In this document: in pieces, positions 45,887 through 55,019 of the stretch | How positions within the stretch are numbered: the first letter of the stretch is position 1 | How the letters are laid out: every line of letters begins with the position of its first letter | DNA from: Gammaproteobacteria bacterium UBA2679 | GTDB lineage: Bacteria > Pseudomonadota > Gammaproteobacteria > Pseudomonadales > Oleiphilaceae | DNA: 64,000 bases | NCBI GenBank assembly: GCA_002354735.1 | Contig: DEMD01000003.1 | Coordinates: 437,511 to 501,510 of the forward strand | Reading direction: 5' to 3' | Translations under genes and position numbers: made by a program | The notes under the pieces: model-generated | Databases searched by the model: none | Told to the model about the DNA's origin: nothing | The model's input: only the letters and a program-made list of their open reading frames with translations

Positions 45887-47536
45887 TCAGTCTCCCGCCA
45901 GCTGTTCAGGCAAAGGTACACCGGGCGCATCAGCGAGCAGCGTACCAGGATTGAGCAGACCAGCCGGATCGAAATGCTTCATGACTGCGCCAATGGCCTC
46001 CATCGCCACATCGCCCTTCTCTGCAGGTAGATAGGGCGCGTGATCCTTGCCTACACCATGTTGATGGCTGATGGTGCCGCCATGCTCGACAATTATCCTC
46101 GACGTGCTGTGTTTCAGTTTTGCCCAGGTCTTCAATGTTTCGTCATAGCTGGCCTGACAAGGAAACACATAGGTCGTGTATATCGAGCAGCCCTGGCTGT
46201 AAACGTGAGAGAGATGGGTGAATACGTGTGTCTTTGGCCCTGTAGTGCGCAGATTGTCTTCGATGGCATTGAGCAGACGGTCGACATTGCGCCAGTTGGT
46301 AGCGGTTTCCAGCGTATCCACTACGTAGCCCTGCTGCCACAGGGCCTCCCGCAGATAGGGCATCATGAAGCGCTTTTCCGCCCATTTCCGTCCGAGCAGT
46401 TCACCGGTCGACACAGCGCCAAAGTCGCTGAGGACGTGCTTGAGCTGCTGTTTCACCGCGCTCACCTGGGCCCGGCTACCGGTGACGCCAAGCGTCATCA
46501 TGCACTTACCCTCAGCGGCGCCACGCCAGCCGAGATAGCGTTCCAGCCAGGCGATCTGTCCCGGATGTCCCGCCAGTGCGAGCTGCGTTTCTGTTTCCAC
46601 GGCGTTCGAGACCCGCAGCATCGATAGCTGAGTCCGGCTCTGCACCAGGGCGCGGGCGGCATCGCGTGCTTTAGTCCAGTTTGGGAGGAAGAAGGCGAGG
46701 AAAGTCTCCTTCTCTGCGAGGCGGGTTACCCTCACCTTGACCTCGGTGAGGATGCCCATGCGGCCTTCGCTACCCAGGCACCATTCGCGCAGATCAGGTC
46801 CGGCTGCCGAGGCTGGGAAGGCCGGTATGTCGAGTGCTTCGCCATCGCCACGCATCAGTTCGACACGACCACCGGCAAAGAGCTGTTCGATGCGGCCATA
46901 ACGAAGGGATTGTTGGCCACTGGATCTGGTAACAACCCAGCCACCGAGGGTCGATAGCTCAAAGGACTGTGGAAAGTGCCCCAGCGTAAAGCCTTTCGCG
47001 CGTAACTGAGCTTCCAGGTGTGGTCCAGCAACGCCGGCTCCGAATGTCGCGATCTGACTCTCTTCGTCGAGATCCTGCAGACTGTTCATGCGCGAGAGCG
47101 AAACGGTGAGCACGGGTTTGGACGTGCCCTCGACGGGATTGACGTGGCCAGCCACGCTGGTGCCTCCGCCGTAGGGAATCACGACAATATCATGACGCGC
47201 GCAGTGCACCAGCAGCTTGCGCACATCAGCACTGGAGTGTGGGAAGGCAACAGCGTCAGGAAAGGCGCCGAAGCGGCCACTTCTCATGGCAAGCCAGTCT
47301 GCAAGGCTCTGCCCACGGGCATGACGAATTCTGCTTTCGGCGTCGTGCATCACGTCAACGCCTGTTGCCTCACCTATGCCCTGCAGACGTGAAGGCGGTA
47401 CAAGCGCTTTCACCGCTTCCAGCTTGGCATCAGGCAAGGGATAACCTGCGCCTATTCGTTCGCCGAGGAAGGCCAGGCCCTGTTCGGGCAGATCCATAGC
47501 GGTGGCGGTATCGCCCCATCCGTTCCATCGTCGCAT
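45887..47536 (-). CDS. Alkyldihydroxyacetonephosphate-synthase-like FAD enzyme
   Basis: A 549-residue FAD-linked oxidase-fold protein. Start ATG 47536 (MRRWNGWGD) has GGAG eight bases upstream. The PCMH-type FAD domain covers about 85-265, with IPYGGGTSVAGHVNP and STLGGWVVTRSSGQQS. Later ETATNWRN, THLSHVYSQGCSIYTTY and GTISHQHGVGKDHAPYL match AGPS family positions. In eukaryotic AGPS the last block reads SHHHGVGK, with a required HHH; here it is HQH. AGPS exchanges the acyl chain of acyl-DHAP for an alkyl chain. The neighbours make it the first gene of an ether-lipid-like operon; substrate unproven. Confidence 0.82.
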   Translation of the reverse strand: MRRWNGWGDTATAMDLPEQGLAFLGERIGAGYPLPDAKLEAVKALVPPSRLQGIGEATGVDVMHDAESRIRHARGQSLADWLAMRSGRFGAFPDAVAFPHSSADVRKLLVHCARHDIVVIPYGGGTSVAGHVNPVEGTSKPVLTVSLSRMNSLQDLDEESQIATFGAGVAGPHLEAQLRAKGFTLGHFPQSFELSTLGGWVVTRSSGQQSLRYGRIEQLFAGGRVELMRGDGEALDIPAFPASAAGPDLREWCLGSEGRMGILTEVKVRVTRLAEKETFLAFFLPNWTKARDAARALVQSRTQLSMLRVSNAVETETQLALAGHPGQIAWLERYLGWRGAAEGKCMMTLGVTGSRAQVSAVKQQLKHVLSDFGAVSTGELLGRKWAEKRFMMPYLREALWQQGYVVDTLETATNWRNVDRLLNAIEDNLRTTGPKTHVFTHLSHVYSQGCSIYTTYVFPCQASYDETLKTWAKLKHSTSRIIVEHGGTISHQHGVGKDHAPYLPAEKGDVAMEAIGAVMKHFDPAGLLNPGTLLADAPGVPLPEQLAGD

Positions 47537-47668
47537 TGCAGTGGCTCCAGTCGTGTGATCGAGATGCTGCATCCTAGCGCATCGGCAGAATTAGTCAGTG
47601 TCACTTACGGACAGGGGCGTGTATCATTTTGCGACATCATCAATCGAAACTATCGTCACTGTCACGCC

Positions 47669-48826
47669 ATGACCACAGCCACGTACACCTCAGCACAGGC
47701 GCCTGGACTGGTATCCCGGCCTGCTGCCCTGCAATATCTGCTGGCGGCTGGCGCGATGGGACTGGATACGGCGCGTGCCTGTCAGGCGGCCGGGCTCTCT
47801 TTTGACGAGGTACTCGACAAGTCGGGCGGCATGCTGACCGGAGTTCAGCTTGCACAGATCCTGCAGAACCTGCTGCTACAGTCGGACGACCCCTTGCTGG
47901 GCTTGAAGAGTGGCGCCTTCGTGCAGCCCGGCAGCTATTCCGCCCTTGGCTATATTCTCATGAGCTGCAAGACCATAGGCCAGGCGGTCCACCGCATCGC
48001 GCCCTACGAGAAGCTGGTGGGCGATATGGGAACGACCCATTTGCTGACTGGCTCTGCCTTGCCAACGCTTTCGGACAAGCGCCCTGCCAGCGATAACTCT
48101 CTGCTTGGAGTAGAATGGCGCTGCAGCTTCAGGGTACCCGAATTGAGACGGCTCATGGTAGATAACGTCTTCGCCTCATGGACTCAGTATGCGCGCTGGC
48201 TGGCCAATGAAGACACGCTGATGCCGCAGGCAGTCCTGCTTCGCCGGCCTGAGCCTGAGCCAGCCGAACGTCTGCGATATGAGGAGGTCTTTGGCAGGAC
48301 GCTGTATTTCGAAGCCAAGATCGACTGCATCGTTATCCGCACCACTGATCTGTCCAGAACGCTTCGACAACCCGACGAGGGACTGCTGCAGACGCTGGAG
48401 CGGCATGCAGAACTCCAGTTGAAGGGCCTGGCGGACAGGAGCCGGCAGTACAGCAAGCCAGAGGCCGTAGCGGGTGAAGATTTCGTTCCGGCTGTGGAAC
48501 GCGCCATCGCCGAGGCACTGATACTGGGTAGTGTCGATCAGACCCTCATTGCGTCTGAATTGGGCATCACCCCGCGAACGCTACAGCGCAGGCTCAGTTC
48601 AGCGGGCCTCCGCTTCAGCCACTTGGTCGAACGTGCCCGCATCGCAGAGGCCTGCCGACTCCTCGAAGACGATACCCGCGACCCGCCGATGGCCATTGCG
48701 GAGATCGCCTCGCGCCTGGGCTATCAGGAGCCACGTTCGTTACATCGCGCATTTCGCCGGGCTACCGGCACGACGCCGGGCGCATGGCGCGAACAACACC
48801 GCGCGTCTAGTGCCCCGCCTGGTTAG
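47669..48826 (+). CDS. AraC family transcriptional regulator
   Basis: A 385-residue regulator with an Arabinose_bd-type N-domain (DPLLGLKSGAFVQPGSYSALG, then YILMSCKT) and a C-terminal AraC DNA-binding domain (IASELGITPRTLQRRLSSAG then IASRLGYQEPRSLHRAFRRA). The start is taken at ATG 47669; the frame to 47555 overlaps the divergent operon start region. Divergent from the AGPS-like operon with a 132-bp gap, so it probably controls it. Its last four bases overlap the convergent CoA-transferase gene. Confidence 0.88.
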   Translation: MTTATYTSAQAPGLVSRPAALQYLLAAGAMGLDTARACQAAGLSFDEVLDKSGGMLTGVQLAQILQNLLLQSDDPLLGLKSGAFVQPGSYSALGYILMSCKTIGQAVHRIAPYEKLVGDMGTTHLLTGSALPTLSDKRPASDNSLLGVEWRCSFRVPELRRLMVDNVFASWTQYARWLANEDTLMPQAVLLRRPEPEPAERLRYEEVFGRTLYFEAKIDCIVIRTTDLSRTLRQPDEGLLQTLERHAELQLKGLADRSRQYSKPEAVAGEDFVPAVERAIAEALILGSVDQTLIASELGITPRTLQRRLSSAGLRFSHLVERARIAEACRLLEDDTRDPPMAIAEIASRLGYQEPRSLHRAFRRATGTTPGAWREQHRASSAPPG

Positions 48827-50064
48827 CGTTCAGCCTGTTTCAGCCCTCTTGGCCCGAAGACGCCCTCGCCTTCCAACACGCCTAATTCGTCCTCGTCGAA
48901 GCCGAGCTCCTGCATGACCGCCAGCGTGTCTTCGCCCAGCGCGGCACCGCTGAAAGCCGGTAGCGGGCGGCCTCGGTCCTCGCCTTGTTGCATCACTACG
49001 GCAGGCGCGAGTTGACGGGAAAGATTCCCGCTCGCCCTGTCTTCGATCTCCACGAACATGTCCCGCTCTTCAAAAAGTGGATGCCGCGCCGACTCGTCCA
49101 GGGTGAGCACAGGTTCGACGCAGGCATCGACATCGGCAAACAGCTTGATCCACTCCTGTTGGGAGCGGGTGCGGAAGATTTCGCGAAGCGCTGCACGACT
49201 CTTCATCCGATCGTCCGGGCGCTGGCTCACCATCGTTGGCACCAGATGTCGGATATCCAAGGCCGCGCAAAGCGCCTGAGCAAATTGCGGCTCCAGCGCA
49301 CCGGCGGTCATGTATCGGCCGTCGGACGTCTCGAAATAGTTGTAGGCTCCGGCCCCGTTGAGCACATCGCTTTCGAGGCTCGGCACCACCCCACCTGCGA
49401 GCACTGCAGCCATGCTCATGTGGTTCAAGGCCAGTGCAGCGTCAGTCATGGAGACATCGAGATGTACGCCTTCCCCCGTCCTCTGGCGATGGATCACGGC
49501 TGCAAGCACATTCATCACAGCCTGATGCGAGCCGCCCGCCACATCGGCAATCTGTATACCGCTCACGGCGGGTCCTTCAGCGGCATGGCCACTATAGGAG
49601 CTGATACCAGCAAGTCCGAGGTAGTTGATGTCGTGTCCCGCACGCTGGCTGAACTGGCCGTACTGACCGTAGCCAGTGATCGAGCAGTAGATGAGCTGCG
49701 GCCACTGTTGGCTCAAGGCTTCATAGGAGAGGCCGAACCTGTCCATGACCCCTGGGCGGAACTGCTCCACGATTATGTCGTAGTCTTCGAGCAGTCGTTT
49801 GACCACCGCCACGGCCCCCGGCTTTTTCAGGTCCAGACCAAGTGAACGCTTGCCGCGGTTGAGATAGGCATGCGCAGCGGATCCATCGCCCTGTCGCGGT
49901 GGCAGCAACCTAAGGAAGTCAGGACGTGTCGGAGATTCGATGCGCAACACATCCGCCCCGAGGTCAGCCAGCATCATGGTGGCGCAGGGCCCTGGTAGCA
50001 GTGTGCTGAAATCAAGCACTTTCAGTCCATCGAGTAGTCTGAATCCGGTCTTGCCCTGAGCCAT
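48823..50064 (-). CDS. CaiB/BaiF family (class III) CoA-transferase
   Basis: A 413-residue class III CoA-transferase or alpha-methylacyl-CoA racemase-like protein. Motifs: LDFSTLLPGPCATMMLADLG near 15, LNRGKRSLGLDLKKPGA near 70, VEQFRPGVMDRFGL near 100, and an active-site Asp in AGHDINYLGLAGI. Start ATG 50064 (MAQGKTGF) has AAGG eight bases upstream; an ATG at 50079 lacks one. The DINY motif followed by LGLAG is typical of the racemase group. Substrate unknown; fits the lipid/acyl-CoA theme. Confidence 0.88.
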   Translation of the reverse strand: MAQGKTGFRLLDGLKVLDFSTLLPGPCATMMLADLGADVLRIESPTRPDFLRLLPPRQGDGSAAHAYLNRGKRSLGLDLKKPGAVAVVKRLLEDYDIIVEQFRPGVMDRFGLSYEALSQQWPQLIYCSITGYGQYGQFSQRAGHDINYLGLAGISSYSGHAAEGPAVSGIQIADVAGGSHQAVMNVLAAVIHRQRTGEGVHLDVSMTDAALALNHMSMAAVLAGGVVPSLESDVLNGAGAYNYFETSDGRYMTAGALEPQFAQALCAALDIRHLVPTMVSQRPDDRMKSRAALREIFRTRSQQEWIKLFADVDACVEPVLTLDESARHPLFEERDMFVEIEDRASGNLSRQLAPAVVMQQGEDRGRPLPAFSGAALGEDTLAVMQELGFDEDELGVLEGEGVFGPRGLKQAER

Positions 50065-50135
50065 GCGCGTCGCCTTCATTACTGTTCATGAAATTTGAGT
50101 GGCGGATGCTAACGGTTCGCGGTTGTGCCCGCCAA

Positions 50136-50150
50136 TGATCGATTTGATCA
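50136..50150. promoter_or_regulatory. Palindrome TGATC-GATTT-GATCA upstream of the gbsR-like gene
   Basis: A five-base inverted repeat with a five-base spacer, in the short gap between the divergent CoA-transferase and GbsR/RND operon, about ten bases before the regulator start. A plausible autoregulatory operator; the binding protein is not proven. Confidence 0.3.
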
Positions 50151-50159
50151 CTCGCTGTG

Positions 50160-50696
50160 ATGAAAATGGTAATTGCGGATTCCGAAATCAATGTTCATAC
50201 TGTTCAATCAACACTAAACAAAGCGAACATTTCAGTGACCAAGTCCCAGGAATCTGCCATCTCCGAATTCATCGAGCGCCTTGGCATGGTGACGCAAGCC
50301 GACGGGCTGTCCAGAATCGCCGGGCGAATTATGGGATTTCTCATCATCCACGGCGGGCCTTTCAGTTTCTCGGAACTGGCTCAACGGCTGCAGGTCAGTC
50401 GCGGTAGCATCAGCACCAATACGAGACTGCTCGAAACCATCGGCGTCATCGAGCGGGTCTCCATGCCCGGTGATCGACAGGATTATTTTCAGATCCGGAA
50501 TAAACCTTACGACGAACTGTTACGCGGGTCCGTTCTTCGACTGCGGAAAGCTCGTGAAGTCGTCCTGACGGCTGAAAAGGATATTCCCGATACGCTCGAC
50601 GCCGCGCATCAGCGGCTTCGGGAACTACGGGAGTTCTACGAAATGCTCATCGTCAACACAGAAGCCATCGTCCATAAAGAGAGTACACAGTCATGA
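50160..50696 (+). CDS. GbsR/MarR family transcriptional regulator
   Basis: A 178-residue regulator with a winged helix-turn-helix: AGRIMGFLIIHGGPFSFSEL then AQRLQVSRGSISTNTRLLET, near 55-95, followed by helical dimerisation segments. The start is uncertain: GTG 50157, ATG 50160 and ATG 50166 are all possible, none with a good ribosome-binding site. The stop overlaps the RND adaptor start (ATGA), so it probably regulates the efflux operon it heads. Confidence 0.85.
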   Translation: MKMVIADSEINVHTVQSTLNKANISVTKSQESAISEFIERLGMVTQADGLSRIAGRIMGFLIIHGGPFSFSELAQRLQVSRGSISTNTRLLETIGVIERVSMPGDRQDYFQIRNKPYDELLRGSVLRLRKAREVVLTAEKDIPDTLDAAHQRLRELREFYEMLIVNTEAIVHKESTQS

Positions 50697-51817
50697 AACA
50701 GTCGCATGTCATTGCACTGCTCGCCACTCTGGCGCTGGTGGTCTGGATGGGCTTCGGCATGCTCTCCCCCTCGGCTGGTTCCGAGCCGGCTGTCGGAGAG
50801 GACAAGCTGAGCGCTGACGCAGCCGTCAAGTCGCAGATGCTGGTGGAAACGCAAACACTGCAGGCAGAAGACATCGAGCGGACCATCCTGTCTCTGGGGC
50901 AGGTCGAGCCCGATCGGACAGTGACTATTCGCAGCGAGCTCGAAGGCCGCATCACGTCAGTGCCTGTCAATGCGGGCGCCTATGTAGAAGCAGGTACCGT
51001 GATCGCTCAGATGGACAAGAGCGAGTGGCTTGCCGCTCTGAACAAGGGGCAGGCGGTATTCAATGAACGCAAGGCGGCGTGGGAGCGGCTCAGGGCACTC
51101 AGCGACAAGGGATACCAGTCACGTAACCTTATCGATGAGGCGTATTCTGCCTATCAAGTCGCTGAAGCCGAACTCGATATACTCAAACGTAACCTGCGCA
51201 ATACCGAAATCGTAGCGCCTTTCAATGGTGTCATCGATCATCGTGCAGTAGAAATAGGCGACTTCGTGACGGTCAATGGCGCCATTGCCACCCTGGTAGA
51301 TAACGACCCCCTGATCGTGACCGCGCAGATTTCACAAAGCGATATCGATGAGGTCGAGGTGGGTAGCACGGCAAAGGTAGACTTCCCAAATGGACGACAG
51401 GCCGAAGGCACGCTGCGCTTCATCGCTACACAAGCGGCGTCCGCCACCCGGACTTTCCGCGTCGAAATCGAAGTACCGAATCCTGAATTGAGCCTGCGCT
51501 CTGGCACCAGTGCCGAGGCCCGAATACCAACAGGACATGTCACAGCCCACTTCATCTCCCCTGCCCTGTTGACGCTGGATGATGCCGGCAGGATCGGCAT
51601 CAAGACAGTCGACGAGCACAATGTCGTCGAGTTCCATTCAGTCAAGATCGAGCTGACCGAGACCGCTGGCATCTGGGTCAGCGGCCTGCCAGTGCGTGCG
51701 GAGGTCATCGCGGTCGGACAGGGCTTCGTCCGCGAGGGTGAGACCGTCCGCACTGGCGCACGGCCTGCTGATGAGCGGCCAGCCCAGCCGCCACTGCCTG
51801 CGATCGCCGCGCAATGA
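50693..51817 (+). CDS. RND efflux periplasmic adaptor (membrane fusion protein)
   Basis: A 374-residue HlyD/AcrA-type adaptor that bridges the pump to an outer-membrane channel. An N-terminal hydrophobic anchor (VIALLATLALVVWMGFGML) has no lipobox. The lipoyl halves are GRITSVPVNAGAYVEAGTVI and APFNGVIDHRAVEIGDFVTV, flanking a short helical hairpin, and the beta-barrel follows (VEVGSTAKVDFPNGRQAEGT). Overlaps the pump gene by four bases. Confidence 0.92.
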   Translation: MKQSHVIALLATLALVVWMGFGMLSPSAGSEPAVGEDKLSADAAVKSQMLVETQTLQAEDIERTILSLGQVEPDRTVTIRSELEGRITSVPVNAGAYVEAGTVIAQMDKSEWLAALNKGQAVFNERKAAWERLRALSDKGYQSRNLIDEAYSAYQVAEAELDILKRNLRNTEIVAPFNGVIDHRAVEIGDFVTVNGAIATLVDNDPLIVTAQISQSDIDEVEVGSTAKVDFPNGRQAEGTLRFIATQAASATRTFRVEIEVPNPELSLRSGTSAEARIPTGHVTAHFISPALLTLDDAGRIGIKTVDEHNVVEFHSVKIELTETAGIWVSGLPVRAEVIAVGQGFVREGETVRTGARPADERPAQPPLPAIAAQ

Positions 51818-54800
51818 ATGCCTTGATCGATGCCGCGTTCAGTCGCGGCCGTACCGTCATCATGCTCTTTGTCATCATCCTCGGTGCGGGCGCGGTAGCC
51901 TATCTTGGTATTCCGAAGGAGTCTGAACCTGACATTCCGATTCCAACCATTTATGTATCCGTTACTCATGAAGGCATCTCCCCGGGTGATGCCGAACGTC
52001 TGCTCGCCAAGCCGCTCGAAAAGGAACTGCAGACACTCGAAGGTCTGAAGGAGATGCGGACCACTGCCGCCGAGGGCTATGCCTCGGTGGTGCTGGAATT
52101 CGACGCAGGTTTCGATGCAGACAAGGCGCTGCAGGATGTGCGCGAGAAGGTGGACCTGGCCAAGGTCGAGCTACCAGCCGATAGCGAAGAGCCTCGCGTT
52201 ACAGAAATCAATACTGCGCTGTTCCCGGTGCTGACCGTCGTACTCTCCGGTCAAGTGCCAGAGCGCACCCTGGTCACGCTGGCCCGTGATCTGAAAGACA
52301 AGGTCGAGTCGCTGGCCGGCGTGCTCGAAGTCGATATCGGTGGTGATCGTGAGGAGGTGCTGGAGATCATTGCCAACCCGGCGGTCATGGAGACCTACGA
52401 TATCTCCTATAACGACGTCTTTACGCTCGTGCAGCGCAATAATCGCCTGGTGGCAGCTGGCGCCCTGGATACCGGCGCGGGCCGAATGGTACTCAAGGTG
52501 CCGGGCCTGATCGAAGACCTCGACGATGTCATGAGCCTGCCGATCAAGGTTGCCGGTAATACCGTGGTCACCTTCCGCGATGTCGCTGACATACGCCGGA
52601 CCTATAAGGACCCTGACAGCTTCGCGCGCGTCGCTGGTGAGCCGGCCCTGGTACTGGAAATTTCCAAGCGTAGTGGCGCGAACATCATCGCGACGATTGC
52701 CGATATTCGTGCACTCATCGAGGCCGAGCAGAAGATCTGGCCTGAAGGGCTCAAGGTCAGTTTCCTGCAGGACAAGTCGGAGCAGATCAAGACCATGCTC
52801 GGCGACCTCGAGAACAATGTGATCACAGCCGTCGTGCTGGTGATGATTGTGATCGTGGCTGCCCTCGGCGGCCGACCGGCGATACTTGTAGGTCTCGCCA
52901 TCCCGGGATCATTCCTGGCCGGCATGCTGGTGCTGGATGCCATGGGCATCACACTGAATATCGTCGTGCTGTTCAGTCTCATTCTCGTCGTCGGCATGCT
53001 CGTGGACGGGGCTATCGTGACGACCGAGCTGGCCGACCGACGGATGGCTGAAGGCGCACCGCGCAAAGAAGCCTATGCTTTCGCCGCAAAGCGCATGGCA
53101 TGGCCCATCATTACCTCGACAGCCACTACACTGGCCGTTTTCATCCCCCTGGTGTTCTGGCCTGGTATCGTCGGCGAGTTCATGAAGTTCCTGCCGATCA
53201 CGGTGCTCATCACGCTGGCAGCATCCATTGCCATGGCGCTGGTGTTCATCCCCGTACTGGGCGGCATGATAGCCAGGCCGACGGATGTGGAGAATCTCAA
53301 AACCGGTAATCCTGTCGAAGCAGCGAAGGGATTTACTCGCAGCTATCTGAACCTTGTTGCGGCACTGTTGCGGCACCCTGGAAAAACGCTGGCGACAGCC
53401 ATCTTCATCACTGTCGGCACTTACGTGGCCTATGGCAGCTTCGGCCGCGGCGTCGAGTTCTTTCCCAGTACGGAACCGGATTTTGCGCAAGTTCAGGTGC
53501 AGGCACGTGGCGATCTTTCTGTGCTGGAACGTGACGCGCTGGTGCGTCAGGTCGAAGCGCGTCTACTGGAGGTGCCTGAACTGAAGACTGTGTACTCGCG
53601 CACCATCGGTGGCGGCGCGCAGGGCGATCAGAATCGGACTGCAGACACGATTGGGGTGATTCAGATCGAATTCATCGACTGGTCGAAGAGGGCGCGTGCT
53701 GAAGTCATCATCCCGCGCCTGCGAAAGCTTGTTGCTGACATCCCCGGCATCGTGATTCAGGTCAGGGAGCAGGAGTCGGGGCCTTCTGGCGGAAAACCAG
53801 TGCAGATGGAAGTCAGCGCACGTGATCCAGCCCTGCTGGAAGCTTCTGTCGTGAAGTTGCGAGGCTTGCTGGACAAGCTTGGGGGCTTCGAGGACGTGAC
53901 CGACAACCGTGCGCTGCCCAGCATCGAATGGCAACTGCATGTGGATCGAGCCAAGGCGGCCCTGTATGGCGCAGATGTTGCCCTGCTCGGCGACGCCGTG
54001 AAGATGCTTACCACAGGCATCCAGCTGGCGGAGTACCGACCGGATGATACCGACGACGCTGTCGACATCCGTCTGCGATTCCCACTGGACGAGCGTAACC
54101 TGGAGCGTATCAAGCAGCTTCGCGTACCGACCAGCGAGGGGCAGATACCCGTGAGCAATTTCCTCACACTGCAACCGGCGCAGAAGACCGGCTCGCTCAG
54201 CCGCACCGATGGCAGGCGCGTCATGACCATCGAAGCGGATGTCGCCGCTGACCTGCTACCAGATCAGCAGGTTCAGAAAATCAGAGCGGCACTGGCTGAG
54301 GTCGAGCTGGATCCTGGCGTGCAAGTGACGTTCAAGGGTCAGGATGAAGATCAGCGGGAGACCTCTGCCTTCCTTGGCACCGCCTTCCTGACGGCAATGT
54401 TCCTGATGATCACGATACTGGTCACCCAGTTCAACAGCTTCTATCAAACAGCGCTGGTACTGAGCGCCATTGTGTTCTCGACCGCCGGGGTGCTGCTTGG
54501 GCTCATGATCATGGGCCAGCCTTTTGGTATCGTCATGGGTGGCATCGGCGTCATCGCGCTTGCAGGTATCGTGGTGAACAACAATATCGTACTCATCGAC
54601 ACCTTCAACGATTTGCGCAAGGCTGGTATGTCGCCACGCGAGGCCATCATGCAAACGGTCGCAGAGCGTATGCGGCCGGTGTTGCTGACTTCGGTAACGA
54701 CGGTACTCGGTCTGCTGCCCATGGTATTTGCGATGAACATCGATCTCATCGGCCAGAATATCACCTTCGGTGCGCCGTCGACCCAGTGGTGGGTACAGCT

Positions 54801-54951
54801 GTCCAGTGCAATTGCAGGCGGTCTGACGCTGGCCACGTTGTTGACGCTGCTCTTGACGCCCTGTCTACTCATGCTCGGTGAAAATGTGTCTGCAGCACGG
54901 AAGCGCCGCCGCGAAGCGCGTGAGCAGCGCAGACTGGTCTCCGAAGCATGA
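51814..54951 (+). CDS. RND efflux pump, inner-membrane subunit (HAE1/AcrB-like)
   Basis: A 1045-residue proton-driven pump. An N-terminal helix and two large periplasmic domains are present, with helix bundles around 335-500 and 860-1030. The family motif ILVVGMLVDGAIVTTELADR is present near 390-410 (proton-relay Asp), and GIGVIALAGIVVNNNIVLID near 910-930. Length is normal. There is no outer-membrane factor gene in the operon, so a TolC-like partner must be elsewhere. Substrate unknown. Confidence 0.94.
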   Translation: MNALIDAAFSRGRTVIMLFVIILGAGAVAYLGIPKESEPDIPIPTIYVSVTHEGISPGDAERLLAKPLEKELQTLEGLKEMRTTAAEGYASVVLEFDAGFDADKALQDVREKVDLAKVELPADSEEPRVTEINTALFPVLTVVLSGQVPERTLVTLARDLKDKVESLAGVLEVDIGGDREEVLEIIANPAVMETYDISYNDVFTLVQRNNRLVAAGALDTGAGRMVLKVPGLIEDLDDVMSLPIKVAGNTVVTFRDVADIRRTYKDPDSFARVAGEPALVLEISKRSGANIIATIADIRALIEAEQKIWPEGLKVSFLQDKSEQIKTMLGDLENNVITAVVLVMIVIVAALGGRPAILVGLAIPGSFLAGMLVLDAMGITLNIVVLFSLILVVGMLVDGAIVTTELADRRMAEGAPRKEAYAFAAKRMAWPIITSTATTLAVFIPLVFWPGIVGEFMKFLPITVLITLAASIAMALVFIPVLGGMIARPTDVENLKTGNPVEAAKGFTRSYLNLVAALLRHPGKTLATAIFITVGTYVAYGSFGRGVEFFPSTEPDFAQVQVQARGDLSVLERDALVRQVEARLLEVPELKTVYSRTIGGGAQGDQNRTADTIGVIQIEFIDWSKRARAEVIIPRLRKLVADIPGIVIQVREQESGPSGGKPVQMEVSARDPALLEASVVKLRGLLDKLGGFEDVTDNRALPSIEWQLHVDRAKAALYGADVALLGDAVKMLTTGIQLAEYRPDDTDDAVDIRLRFPLDERNLERIKQLRVPTSEGQIPVSNFLTLQPAQKTGSLSRTDGRRVMTIEADVAADLLPDQQVQKIRAALAEVELDPGVQVTFKGQDEDQRETSAFLGTAFLTAMFLMITILVTQFNSFYQTALVLSAIVFSTAGVLLGLMIMGQPFGIVMGGIGVIALAGIVVNNNIVLIDTFNDLRKAGMSPREAIMQTVAERMRPVLLTSVTTVLGLLPMVFAMNIDLIGQNITFGAPSTQWWVQLSSAIAGGLTLATLLTLLLTPCLLMLGENVSAARKRRREAREQRRLVSEA

Positions 54952-55019
54952 GGCTCAAAGCGTGCCGCTGTTACGCCAACATGGCATGATGGCGCACTCT
55001 CTCATTGCGTTGGATCAGC

